Source: Diplonema japonicum
Taxonomy: Eukaryota; Euglenozoa; Diplonemea; Diplonemida; Diplonemidae
Direction of reading: 5' to 3'
NCBI GenBank assembly: GCA_964019335.1
Contig: OZ025651.1
Location: 916,514 to 980,513 of the forward strand
DNA: 64,000 bases
In this document: positions 33,453-44,200 of the stretch, one piece after another
Layout: the number at the start of each line of letters is the position of its first letter
Numbering within the stretch: position 1 is the first letter of the stretch
Position numbers and translations under genes: made by a program
The notes under the pieces: model-generated
Told to the model about the DNA's origin: nothing
Database searches by the model: none
Seen by the model: only the letters and a program-made list of their open reading frames with translations

Positions 33453-33513
33453 CGGACGGAAAAACTCCCGGACACCAAAAAAACCCGCACATTTTTCCGT
33501 CCGGGAGTTTTTC
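33453..33513 (+). repeat. 61-bp hairpin module, left copy
   Basis: Starts CGGACGGAAAAACTCCCGGA and ends in its own inverted complement GTCCGGGAGTTTTTC; the stem is perfect over 15 bp. Confidence 0.8.
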
Positions 33514-33966
33514 TGGGAAGATGTTTTTTTACTTAAGGGGGGTAGCAGCTCCCACCACGTTTGCCTGGAAGGGCTTTATTCCTTGTGCAGAGCCAAATTG
33601 TTTAAAACCTCTTCTGACCGAGGCAGAGGCCGCCAAGGTTTTTGCTTGACTAAAACGGGCTTGGCGAGCCTATGGGTTCGTAGAGTTGTTCGAAGGCACA
33701 AACGTGCACATTGCATTTGTCTCCCTGGGCTCACCTACATGGTTAAACCGATGGATATTGGGTTGAATGCTGTAAAGCATCTATTAAGAAAGGTTATAAA
33801 TAGTACCCGAAGGCTCGACAAGCTTATTGCCTCAGGGGCAGCAAGGGGCAGAAAGGGAACCCAGTGGTTCGGTGGGGGTTTCTTCGCGCGGTTGCCGTTT
33901 GCAGCCCAGGCCAGTATGTAAGTGGTAGTGGACCAGGCCCCCTGACGACCTTACAAAAAAAATTCC

Positions 33967-34027
33967 CGGACGGAAAAATTCCCGGACACCAAAAAAACTC
34001 GGACATTTTTCCGTCCGGGGGTTTTTC
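33967..34027 (+). repeat. 61-bp hairpin module, right copy
   Basis: Same orientation as the left copy with four substitutions. Two of them fall in the stem and leave G-T type mismatches. Confidence 0.8.
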
Positions 34028-34037
34028 GTTTTACAGT

Positions 34038-35403
34038 AAATAAAAAAAATGGGGAAAAGTGTGTTTTTTTTTCTTCTTTTTAATTTGTACATTAATCCTC
34101 CTTTCCCCGTCCCCCATTACTACTACATAGCCCCCCCATTTTTTTTTGACCTCCCTTTTTTGATTCTTCTCTCTTTAACTTGCTGTCAAGAAGAAACAAA
34201 GCGCGGAGGGGTTTTTTTTTCTTCTTCTTTTTTTTCTAAGGACTAATATTTCCAACTTCCCTGTGGTTTCTTAGTAATTGTACCCTACGCGTGGCGCCAG
34301 CTATCCTATAGTAACAAGGAGTGTTGCGTGCCCCGTGCTGGGCGGCATCGGCGCAGGGCGCTGTTCGTCTAAACCAACAGGGCCACGCGAAGCGTCGGGG
34401 GACTTGTGATGGATCACCACTAAAATCAAAGACAATTATTTTACCAGTTTCCTCGTTATTTTCCCTTCCCCTTGTTGTTTCTTCTGTTTTTTTTTTCAAA
34501 ATAAATTTGTTCAGAAAATAATAACAGGGTGGTATTTGTAAATTCTTCTGAATTCTGTCCTGGGCTTTTTTTTTTCTCTTGTATTTAACAAGTACTGCTT
34601 AGTTTCTTGAACAAAAAAAAGAGGGTAGTGTGGGGTAGGATGCGGTACTTATCCCATGCTGGATGTCGTACCGTGAAAATTAAAAAATTACAGGGGGGGG
34701 GGAGGAAGCAAATTTTTGCGTATATTTTTATACACTCTCCCCTTTTTTCTTCTTATTCTTGGACAGAAAGCGCTTGTTATTGGGCAGCATTGTGCGTTGC
34801 AATAATCTCTTATTAGGTACACTGAATAAAAATTGGCCATCCAAGTGGTTTTTTTTTTCTTCTTTTTCTTCTCTTTTTTTTTTCTTTTTTTTTTTGGGCT
34901 CGCATGATGACAACCGCCGATGCCACTTTTGCAAGGTTCGAAAAAAAAGAAAATGAAGGGAAAGAAAAGAAAACAACAGCTTTTTTTTAAATACTGTTTT
35001 CGGGTTGTAAACTTTCTACAGGTTTCTGCCCGGCAACACCAGTCCCTCTTGCCTTTCGACAGGTGTTTCCGTGGGGGCGCTGGTTTTGACGGTTACGTTG
35101 GTTTTCTCTCCCCTTTTTTTACTTTTCCTGTTTCTTTTTTCCCTCTGTTCCACCCCAAAGACATTTTTAGTCTCCCTTTTCAAGCCCACGTTTTTTTTTC
35201 TTTTCTTTTTTGTCCCCTTCGTCCCCCTTGTCTTACTTACGTATTATCAGAGAAAAAAAATAGCAAAAAAAAAGGCGAAAAAAATAAATAAATTGGAGTT
35301 TTTTTTTTCTTTTCCCTTTCTTGATTTCCCCTCCCTTTTAAAAAATGAAAAAGTCCTCACTATCAAAAAAAAGAACAGGCCAAAGGGTGGGGTCCAAAAG
35401 AAA
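34038..35403 (+). other. Intergenic
   Basis: Mostly T/C and A tracts, apart from the GC-rich structured island at 34288-34389, a small hairpin (CGGTAC...GTACCG near 34642-34672) and the repeat phrase at 35003-35036. An open frame from 35071 runs in phase into the next gene but encodes Phe/Leu/Pro homopolymer and is taken as leader. Confidence 0.5.
34288..34389. ncRNA. Candidate structured RNA in GC-rich island
   Basis: A ~100-base GC-rich island in AT-rich spacer, closed by a perfect 8-bp stem (CGCGTGGC at 34288-34295 with GCCACGCG at 34382-34389). An inner CTGTT/AACAG hairpin lies near the 3' side, with further GC-rich self-complementarity (GGCGCAGGGCGC). It lacks tRNA A/B boxes and does not match 5S, U6 or SRP motifs that I can recall. 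Strand is undetermined. It could be a small nuclear or spliced-leader-type RNA, or simply a repeat remnant. Confidence 0.3.
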
Positions 35404-37800
35404 ATGAACACACGAACCATTGCACTTTTCTGCGTGATGATAGTAGGCACAATGGCACAGCCGGCGTGCCACCTTTCGAGGGAGCTGAACCTTGATGGAA
35501 TAGGTGCGTGGCCTTCTGTGACACAAGGCGTGTGGTTCAAGGATGGCAACGCGAGTGTTCAAGGGAACAATGTAACAACAGAGCCTTATACGTGGAGTAT
35601 CAATCTCTGTGCGAAGAGCAATTTTTCAGGTTGTGCGGCAACAGGCCACGTCGCCATGCACAACGCAGCAGGTGACTGCTTGGAAATCTACGACAGCCCT
35701 GTGGGACTTCCCGAAGAGGACTCCGGCCTCACCTTCACCTACCGCTCATCAGCTACTATGAAGTCCGTCTCCGTCGTGACACGGTGCAATGTCGGGATCC
35801 CTGACGGTGTGCTGTACATGAACCGCCAGCCTGACGACGAGTTCACCAACACCGCAACGTACGACGGTGTGTCTGACCCAGACCTCCTCTCCTCGTATGA
35901 TGATGTTGTGCTGCAGTACTCCTCCCGCCAGGCGTGCCGTTTGAACGACAAGCTCTGCACGTTGAATGAGGTACATTGCAGAAATCGCACGCTTTCATGC
36001 CTCGGCACACCAGGTGTCTGCTCTGACGCGACTTGCATACAGCTTAGTAAGCAGCCCAACCCCACCACGGACCCCCTTGGTGTTAACGTCCGTGGAGAGC
36101 TCACTGTCACCGACTGCAGGGGTGCCACCATACCCGGGCTGGGCACTGAAGACTTCGTCACTAAGGTCGACGACAGAACCATCCTCCCAGGCGATCCTGA
36201 AGGCGCCGCTCTTATCACAGACACTGGCGTCACGTCAAACGTGAAGCTGCTGGTGTCGCTTGCCTTGGACCAGAGCGCTTCCGTTGTTAACACGAACAAG
36301 TCTGCGCTGCTCAAGGACAGCGTTCTGCAGTTTCTGGAGAGCCTGTACCCCGCAGGCGCCACCACAGTTCCCTTGACGAGCATCTTCGCCTTTGACGGCA
36401 GCGAGGACATTGTCACATTGCAGCCGTCCTTCTCGCCCGACAAGGCAAAGCTTGTGGCGGCTGCCAACAGCCTTCCGGCAGACGTCGGTGATGCACAGAG
36501 CACCAACCTGTACGGTGCCGTGGACAAGGTGGTGCGCATTACGGAGTCCGTTGCCAGGTCACTGAAGGAGACGACCGACGCTGGTATAGCAATCACTTAC
36601 CAGCAGAGCATTGTAGTGTTCTCGGACGGCACTGATACCGCCTCTAGGTACGACAGGCAGGCGAGCATCAACAGGGCACGCCTCTTCACCGCAAGCAACA
36701 ACACTAACATCTACTTTGTGGACCTCAGCACGAGCGCCAGTGATACTACCTTCGCCGCCAGCATATCGTCACCCGAGAGCTACTTCAAAGTCGAAGCTAG
36801 CGACTTGGCTGAGGTGTTCAAGGACATTGGCAGGCTGCTTGCGATATCTGCATCGAAGTACTCCACCGGAGTGTGCACTGCATTCAGGAGCACCGGTTAC
36901 CACGGTCTTTTCATATCCTTGAACGACAGCAAGCTGGGCACCAAACCGTCGGCAAGCCCACCGCTCTTCTGGCCCTTCGACTCGGGGTCCTTGCAGACAG
37001 GTTGCACTGAGACCACGCTCCAACAGGCTGCAGCAGCTGCAGCTACGAATGCCCAGAAGGGGACGAAGACTTCGCTGCCGACGCTGAGCAGGACGCAGAC
37101 TGCTGCTACTGTGCAAGACTACTTCTACGTGAACACAGACGGCATGGAAAGCGCGTTGGTGTACGTGGACAGCTCTGCTAACGTGCAAATCCTGCTGTCT
37201 TCTGGCGACGGCACGTGTAACATCGTCACCAAGTACTGCTTTGACAACAACGGCACAACAAGGGCTTCCCTCCCTGCTGCCAGTATGGTGGAGACCACTA
37301 CTGTGTCGGGCCTGCTGAGCCTTGGCAATGGCGCCCCTCTCGCTGCAGGCACCACACTGATGCTGCAGTGGACGGCCAAGGCAGTGCCCACGCCGAACCC
37401 CACAGCGCCTGTGACAGCTGCGCCGGACACAAGCAGTGATGACAGCAGCAGCGGGCCCAACATCTTTATCATCTCCATTATAATAGTGGGGGTCATAGTG
37501 CTGTGCCTTGTGATCTTCTACATTGTACGGGCCGTCAGAGACAAGAATAAACAAAAGAGGCAGCAAACCTCTCCTCAACCTGAACCACCCAGCGAGGCTA
37601 ATGACGCTCCCTACGAGTCGGCAGGGCCCATAGAACAAGAACTCGTCTCCTTCCAACACTTGGAAGAGAACTCTCGTGCTGTACCCCTTCCTATGAATTA
37701 TGAAAATGATGTGAACACTTTCAACGAGGCTTACGAGCCGTCCCAACCAAACAAAGAATCAGGCCGTGACACGCCCCTGCTGTACCACGCAGCGCAGTAG
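35404..37800 (+). CDS. Type I membrane protein with MRH-like and vWA domains
   Basis: 798 residues from ATG 35404. A signal peptide (TRTIALFCVMIVGTMAQP) precedes an N-terminal cysteine-containing domain (residues ~35-125: TTEPYTWSINLCAKSNFSGC, later SSATMKSVSVVTRC) that resembles mannose-6-phosphate receptor homology/Atg27-like lumenal domains. A von Willebrand A domain follows (~280-480) with a complete MIDAS: DQSAS (289-293), the Thr of STNLYGAV, and the Asp of VVFSDGTD. A single transmembrane helix lies at ~686-711 (IFIISIIIVGVIVLCLVIFY), then a ~85-residue cytosolic tail with Tyr/Leu motifs. It is likely a secretory-pathway or surface adhesion/sorting receptor. The MRH call is by pattern only. 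Confidence 0.85.
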   Translation: MNTRTIALFCVMIVGTMAQPACHLSRELNLDGIGAWPSVTQGVWFKDGNASVQGNNVTTEPYTWSINLCAKSNFSGCAATGHVAMHNAAGDCLEIYDSPVGLPEEDSGLTFTYRSSATMKSVSVVTRCNVGIPDGVLYMNRQPDDEFTNTATYDGVSDPDLLSSYDDVVLQYSSRQACRLNDKLCTLNEVHCRNRTLSCLGTPGVCSDATCIQLSKQPNPTTDPLGVNVRGELTVTDCRGATIPGLGTEDFVTKVDDRTILPGDPEGAALITDTGVTSNVKLLVSLALDQSASVVNTNKSALLKDSVLQFLESLYPAGATTVPLTSIFAFDGSEDIVTLQPSFSPDKAKLVAAANSLPADVGDAQSTNLYGAVDKVVRITESVARSLKETTDAGIAITYQQSIVVFSDGTDTASRYDRQASINRARLFTASNNTNIYFVDLSTSASDTTFAASISSPESYFKVEASDLAEVFKDIGRLLAISASKYSTGVCTAFRSTGYHGLFISLNDSKLGTKPSASPPLFWPFDSGSLQTGCTETTLQQAAAAAATNAQKGTKTSLPTLSRTQTAATVQDYFYVNTDGMESALVYVDSSANVQILLSSGDGTCNIVTKYCFDNNGTTRASLPAASMVETTTVSGLLSLGNGAPLAAGTTLMLQWTAKAVPTPNPTAPVTAAPDTSSDDSSSGPNIFIISIIIVGVIVLCLVIFYIVRAVRDKNKQKRQQTSPQPEPPSEANDAPYESAGPIEQELVSFQHLEENSRAVPLPMNYENDVNTFNEAYEPSQPNKESGRDTPLLYHAAQ

Positions 37801-37904
37801 CCATAGAGTAGAATCCATTAGTTATTGTTATTTAGCAAAGGTTTAGGATCTAGTTGACTATCAACAATTCACCACCAGGCGGAAATAAGACATAAAATCA
37901 AACA

Positions 37905-40464
37905 ATGCCGCCCAAGAAGGGTTCGAAGCCGGCAGCGAAGAAGGGCCCTGGTGCGGGTGCCATTGCTGCCCTGAAAGCAAAGAGAGAGAAAGAGTTAGCG
38001 GAGCAGAAAAAGAGGGAAGAGGAGGAGGAGGCTGAGCGAGTTCGAATTGAAGCAGAGGTTAAGGCCGCTGATGAAGCTGAAAGACTGAGGCAGGAAAAGC
38101 TGAAGGAGAAGAAGGAGAACAAGGTTAACCCCGCGGATGCAGCGAAGGCGAAGAAGCTGGCGGAGAACAGGAGAAAGTATGTCACCAACACTTGACGCCA
38201 CTTTTAAACCACAGGTTGGAGATGATGCAGAAGTCTGGGATGCAGATCCCTGAGGCCATGCTGAAAAAGTTGCAGGGTTTGGAAGACGATGAACCAAAGA
38301 AGCCGAAGGAGAAGAAGCAGACGGAGACCCTTGCTCAGAAGAAGAAGAGGTTGGAGAAGGAAAAGGCCGAGCGTGAAGCGGCAGAACTCGAGAAAAAACA
38401 AGCGGAAAAACCCGCAGAAAAGAAAGACGATGGGGCTGACGACTGGGAGGCTGAGGCAGATGACTGGGAGAACCAGGCAGACAAGGAACCTGAAGTCGAG
38501 GCTGAGGAAGTTAAGGAGGAGGTGAAAGACGAGCCGGAAGAGGAAGAAGAAGAGGAAGAGGAAGAGGAACACGTCGACCCTGTCCTGGGAGACGACCTGC
38601 GCAGCCCTATCTGCTGTGTGCTGGGCCACGTTGACACTGGTAAGACGAAGCTGCTCGACTACATCAGAAGGACGAACGTGCAGAACGGCGAAGCCGGCGG
38701 TATCACTCAGCAGATCGGTGCCTCCTTCTTCCCTGTGGAGTCCATCCTGGAAAAGACTCGGGAACTCAACAACGCTCTGAAGACACAGCTCGAGATCAAG
38801 GTTCCTGGGCTTCTCGTCATCGATACACCAGGGCACGAGTCCTTCGCGAACCTGCGAGGCAGAGGCAGCGCCCTCTGCGACATTGCCATCCTCGTTGTCG
38901 ACATCATGCACGGGCTGGAGCCCCAGACCAAGGAGTCCATCCAGCTCCTTAAAAAAAGGAAGTGCCCGTTCGTTGTGGCGCTTAACAAGATCGATAGGTT
39001 GTACGACTGGGAGACACACCCCCACGCACCCTTCCCCATCACCTTCAAAAAGCAGAAGGATTACGTGCAGGGAGAGTTCGACAAGCGTCTCACTGCTGTG
39101 CAGACGGAGCTTGCTGAGCAGGGGCTGAACTCTGTCCTGTACACGAAGAACAAGAACTTCCTGAAGAACGTGTCGTTGGTGCCCACGTCTGCCCACACCG
39201 GTGAGGGTGTGCCTGACTTGCTGCTGCTCATGGTGCAGCTCACACAGAGGCACATGAACGAGAAACTCCAATTCTCGATGGACCTGCAGTGCACGCTGCT
39301 TGAGGTGAAGAAGATTGAGGGACACGGTGTGACCATCGATGTCATCCTTGTCAACGGCATGCTAAAAGAAGGCGACACCATCCTGGTGTGCGGTCTGAAC
39401 GGGCCGATTGTGACGCAAGTGCGTGCCCTGCTGACGCCGCACCCTATGAAGGAGATCAGAGTGAAGGGCGACTACGTGCATCACAAGAAGATCAAGGCCG
39501 CACAAGGTATCAAGATCGCAGCCACAGGGCTCGAGGAGGCCGTGCCGGGGACGCCTGTGCTGGTGGTGAACGACGGTGATGACATCGAAGAGCTGCAGGA
39601 GCAGGTCATGTCAGAGCTGGGTACCATTGTGTCGAGGACGCAGGGCGACATGGGTGTCACAGTGCAGTCCAGCACGCTGGGTGCTCTGGAGGCGCTGCTT
39701 GAGTTCTTGAAGGACTGCAAAATCCCTGTGTCGACTGTCGGTGTCGGTGAGCTCAACAAGAAAGACATCATGCGTGCCGTGGGGATCAAGGAGAAGAACC
39801 CTAAGTACGCGGTGATCCTGTGCTTCGACGTCGAGGTGAGCAAAGAGGCGCAGTCGGTGGCAGACAAGGAGGGCATCAAGATCTTCACCGCAGACATCAT
39901 TTACCACTGTATGCAATAAGAATATCAGTACACCGCACCACACCACACCACAGTGCAAGACAAGTTCAAGGCTTATCTCGAAGATTACACGAAGCATCTG
40001 CAAGAGATCAATGCTACCAAAGCGGTGTTCCCTTGCAAGCTGAAGATTGTGAAGGACATCAGAGGCAGAGACCCCATCGTGCTCGGAGTGGTGGTTGAGG
40101 AGGGCCAGGTCAGGGTGGGCACCCCGCTTTTCGTGTGGAAGGAGAAAGACGGGAAGAAGACTCCATTGAGAATCGGTAAGGTTCTCTCCATGGAGAAGGA
40201 CCACAAGTCGCAGACTGTAGTGAAGAAGGGTCCGCAGGAGTTTGCCATCAAGGTCAACAGCGAGGGCATCACCTTCGGGAGGCAGCTCACTCTGGAAGAC
40301 TCTCTATGGAGCGAGGTACGCTTACCACGAACCAACTCAACCTATTAAATAAACAGATTACCCGTGACTCCATTGACGCGCTCAAGGTTTCATTCAAAGA
40401 GGAAGTCAGCAAGGAGGAGTGGGGGATGATCATCAAGCTCAAGAAAAAGCTCAACATCCTGTAG
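37905..40464 (+). CDS. EIF5B: Translation initiation factor eIF5B, four exons
   Basis: Exons 37905-38176, 38215-39908, 39954-40315, 40357-40464; introns of 38, 45 and 41 nt; 811 aa. This GTPase joins the 60S subunit to the 48S complex. Visible: charged N-terminal coiled region, G1 GHVDTGKT (~residue 227), G3 DTPGHE, G4 NKIDR, then domains II-IV and the conserved C-terminal helix region ([13 protein letters not shown] ... [16 protein letters not shown]). Splicing joins YH to [14 protein letters not shown] and SLWSE to [10 protein letters not shown], matching the family and confirming the introns. The N-terminal extension is shorter than in animals (1200 aa or more), as in many protists. Confidence 0.97.
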
Positions 40465-41213
40465 GCCTGTATTTTTTTTCATTTTTTTTCCCCACGGGGG
40501 AGAAGGAACAAACAGAAAAAAGAAGAAAAAAACAAGAAAAAAAGGCAAATTTATCGATACATTCTATCCAACTAATATGCGGTATTGTTTGCAAAAAGAA
40601 AACGAGCACTGACTGGTCTTAACCACCGGGGGGGGGGGGGGGGGGGGGTGAACGTGTTTTGGGTTGTGACCAACACGCAGTTTTTTTTTCCCCTTTCTTT
40701 TCTTCTTTTTTTCTTTCTTCTTTCTCTAAAATTCCATCTCTTCCACTTTCTTTCTTTCTTTCTTTCTTTTTTTTTTCGGATGTAATACTTGGTTCAAATT
40801 TTGTACAGGGCAGCGCTACTCCAAAGAGATTATTTTCCCTGTTTTTTTTTTTTTTTAGCAACGCTATCCCCCTTCCCCCCCCCCCCCCCCCCCCTCCTCG
40901 TTTCTTTTTTATTATTATTGTCCCTTCTGATTCCCTCCTGATTTTTTTTTCCTACTCCCCTGCAGTGTGGCTCCTGCCAGTGCAAAGTTTCTTAAAAAGA
41001 AAGTTTTTTTTTATTCTATCATAAACCCCAACAGAAGAAATATACTACTCACCCACCCTGCCCCCCTTTTTTTTCTTCCTTTATTAACCCCATTTTTTTC
41101 TTTTTCACGTTGTGTTTCTTTCTTCTTCCTTTTTTTTCTTTTCTTCTAAAAATGCAACAACAAAAAACGAGACACGAAAAGAAAAAGTAACCCACCAGGC
41201 AGGGAGACTTGCT
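40465..41213 (+). other. Intergenic, homopolymer-rich
   Basis: Contains G21 (40628-40648), a C run near 40877-40894 and many T tracts. No gene seen. The last 70 bases form an A-rich leader before ATG 41214. Confidence 0.7.
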
Positions 41214-44200
41214 ATGACCATAACATGCGAGTCCCTAGTGGGGTACACGGGCGGCAGGGTAGCCTGTCTGAATGACAAGGAACTGGTGTACTGCCTTGCA
41301 AACAACATAATGCGTCTCGACGTGTCCACAGGGGTGAGCAGGTACGCGAGTGAAGGCACCGTCCCTCTGGGGTGTGTGGCGATCAACCAGCAGCAGTCCA
41401 TGATGGTAGTGGGCGTAAAGGGTGAGACCACCTCCGTGCTCGTGTACTCCCTCCCGGACATGGGTTGCACGCAGACTATACCCAACCTTGGGAACACAGA
41501 CTGCTCCGAAATCAGCTTCTCTCGCGATGGGCTCTCCCTAGCCGTGCTGGGGTCCCTCCCCACCTTCACTATCACGATCTTCTCCATCAACCGCAGTACG
41601 CAGTTTCTCACAATTATCTGCAAGACGAACGCCTCGCAGCAGCCCCGCCATCTCAGCTTCTCCCCGTTCAGCAAGAACGACCTGGTGTCCACGGGGTACG
41701 GGCATGTCGTGTTCTGGCGTGTCGAGAAGATCCAAGGGACCCCCACCCTCACCTCTGTTGAAGGCAAGTTGCAGCACCAGACAAAGATCACCTGCTGTTG
41801 CTTCTCCACCCTCAACGGTGAGGTGCTCTGTGGAACTAGCAGCGGCGACATCCTCGAATTCAACACCAGTGTCGGTACCAGCAAGCCTTGGTGGGACAGC
41901 CCTGGCGGCAGCAGCAGCGCTCTCGCCGCCCTCTCCTTCTCCCGGCACCACGTCGTTGCGACCTCCAGCGACGGGATCATGCGGTTCTTTAGACACGACA
42001 GCCACACCATCGAGAGGAGCATCACGCTGAGCACCGTTAAGGTAGCACATGTGGTGAACAGCACAAACTGGAACACCTTCTACGTGTGCGGGTCAGACGG
42101 TGTGCTGCAGTCTGTGGTGCTGCCTGGATATGAGAAGATGCAGCTGAGGGCAGACCAGTTCAGGGAAATCGGGGACATTGGGACACCACTGATGGACTGC
42201 AGCGGGGGTGGGTACCGTGGAGTGTGCCACCTGCAGGCTGGCACTGTGGTCATCACCATCGGTGAGGACAGCACACTGAGATCATGGGACTATACAAAAA
42301 ATTCCTTGCTGAGCAAGACCCACTGCGGCAAGGGGCCGTGCTGTATTGTGGGCGGGAATGTAGGTTCCTCGCACATCGTGGCCGTAGGGTACGAGACCAG
42401 CCATCTTAGGTTGTTCGATTTGTCGGACTTTAAGAGGCCAAAGCTCATATCGCAGGAGAAGCTCTGCGAAGAGGGCAAGGTATCGCTGGTCAGCGTGTCG
42501 CCAACAGGAAAGTGCATCGCAGCAGCAGTGGAGGGCCACGGGCTCTTCTTCTCAGACAGCGTGCACCAGATACACATCCTTGGGTGCCTCCCGGTGGACT
42601 CGCAAATCAAAGACATCACGTGGATAGACCCCTCGAGCCTGCTGATTGCGACGGACAACGGCGACCTTCGGGAAATAGAAGTCCCAGTGAGTACGGCGCC
42701 GTCAGGCAACCATGAGTTCCCCAAGTCGCTCGTTACACGGTTCTGGCGGCTGGATCTCCCGGTTGAGAAAATGTTCTTAACGCAGTCCTCGAGCGACGGG
42801 GTGACTGTTGCCTGCTGTTCTCGTGATAAAGGCGTGAAGTTATACACATTGGATAGGGCGGCGAAGCAGACCGATAACACGAAGATGCCAGTCAAAAAGC
42901 CGCAAGTGCAGTGGAAGCCTAACGACAAGTTAGGCGTGGCGGTATGCACACACGCTCACACGTTTGTTACTACCACAGATCACTGTTGTTGATAACATCG
43001 TCTACTCAGCCTCGCAGGACGGGCGGTTAGATGCAAGGGACCTCAAAGCCAAGAGCGGCGATAAACGTATGCACACAACCAAACAACAGGGCGGGCCACA
43101 CCTTTACAGCCTTGGCGTCTGTGAATAAACACGACTGCTTATTCGGGGGTGTCGCGGGGATGTGCCTCAGCCACAACAAGAAGAGGATCATCACCGTTGG
43201 CACAGAGGGCCTGCTTGGGGTGTTCTCCATCTCAGATGGAATATTGCCCGAGATGCCCTTCCACATCGTGGATCAAACAGGCACCGCCACAGAGATCGAG
43301 GACGAGTCTGTAGTGTACATGGTAAAGGCAGAAGAGGAAAAGAAGCGTCTAGTGGACGCAAAATACAAGATGCACCGACAAACGATCATAGATCAGATCG
43401 GAAAGCTCAGGGAGCAGCTCCAGCACTACAAGAACGAGAACAAGGAGGCGAAACCGGAGGAGAAGTTGGAAACGCAGGCGTTCATGATTGAGAGCCAGCG
43501 CCAGGCCATTCAAGAAGAGGGCAAGAAGCTTATGGAAGAGAAGGAAGAAGAGATCAAGTGGACGAACCTCGCGAACGATTTTATTGCCGATAACATCAAA
43601 AAGCAGTGCTGGGACTCCATGCAGACACCCCTCATGGTGTTGAAGGGGATCGGCAAGAGCGAAGTACAAGTGCCGAACTACAACATCCTCAAGGTAACGA
43701 ACAAAGAGAAGTCATTGCTACGGAAGTTAAAGTTCATGCGTGAGGTATGCCTGTTGTACTTGTTTTCTTTTTCTACCCTTAAATCTAAACAGGTGGAGAA
43801 GCTAGAATGGAGCAGACGGAAGGGCTTCGAGTCCCTAGATGATCTGGTGGCCCCCGATGCGGAGAGAGAGACAGTACCCCCTCCTGACGAGGAACGTGCA
43901 GAAGGTGAAGGAACCACCGGTATGACAGCACAGCAACACGCCGCATCATACCACAGAGGAGATGACGCTCGATGAAGAAGCCTTGCTCCCCGTGGGGGAT
44001 CACCTGTACAACAAGTACATCACGTACACTAGATCTCGGACGGTTACACAGATGACACTTCTGCAACAGGAAATCTTCGTGCAGAGGTTCGAGTTCAACA
44101 AGCTCGTGGGGCAGGCACAAGCAAAGAAGAAGACCGAGATGGCGAAGATCGCCGAGAAGAACGTACGGATAAAGCAGATCCTGAAAGAGTTAGAGCAACC

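Larger units (their letters stand above)
33434..34037 (+). mobile_element. 604-bp inverted-repeat element with paired hairpin modules
   Basis: Ends are perfect 13-bp inverted repeats (ACTGTAAAACGAA at left, its complement at right). Just inside each end lies a 61-bp module in direct orientation (33453-33513 and 33967-34027, 57 of 61 identical), each able to form a hairpin with a 15-bp stem (GAAAAACTCCCGGAC pairing at left). The interior is GC-balanced and reads as broken protein in + frames (for example YGFVELFEGTNVHIAFVSL at about 33671) interrupted by stops and frame changes. No clear target duplication was found. It looks like a non-autonomous or decayed DNA transposon. Confidence 0.65.

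Noticed and set aside
33640-33660. TGA inside the 604-bp element as a recoded codon
   Set aside because: Intact genes in the window use TGA as stop; the element interior has other breaks, so decay is simpler.
35071-35403. 111-residue N-terminal extension of the vWA protein
   Set aside because: Phe/Leu/Pro/Lys homopolymer encoded by pyrimidine leader; the ATG at 35404 starts a proper signal peptide.
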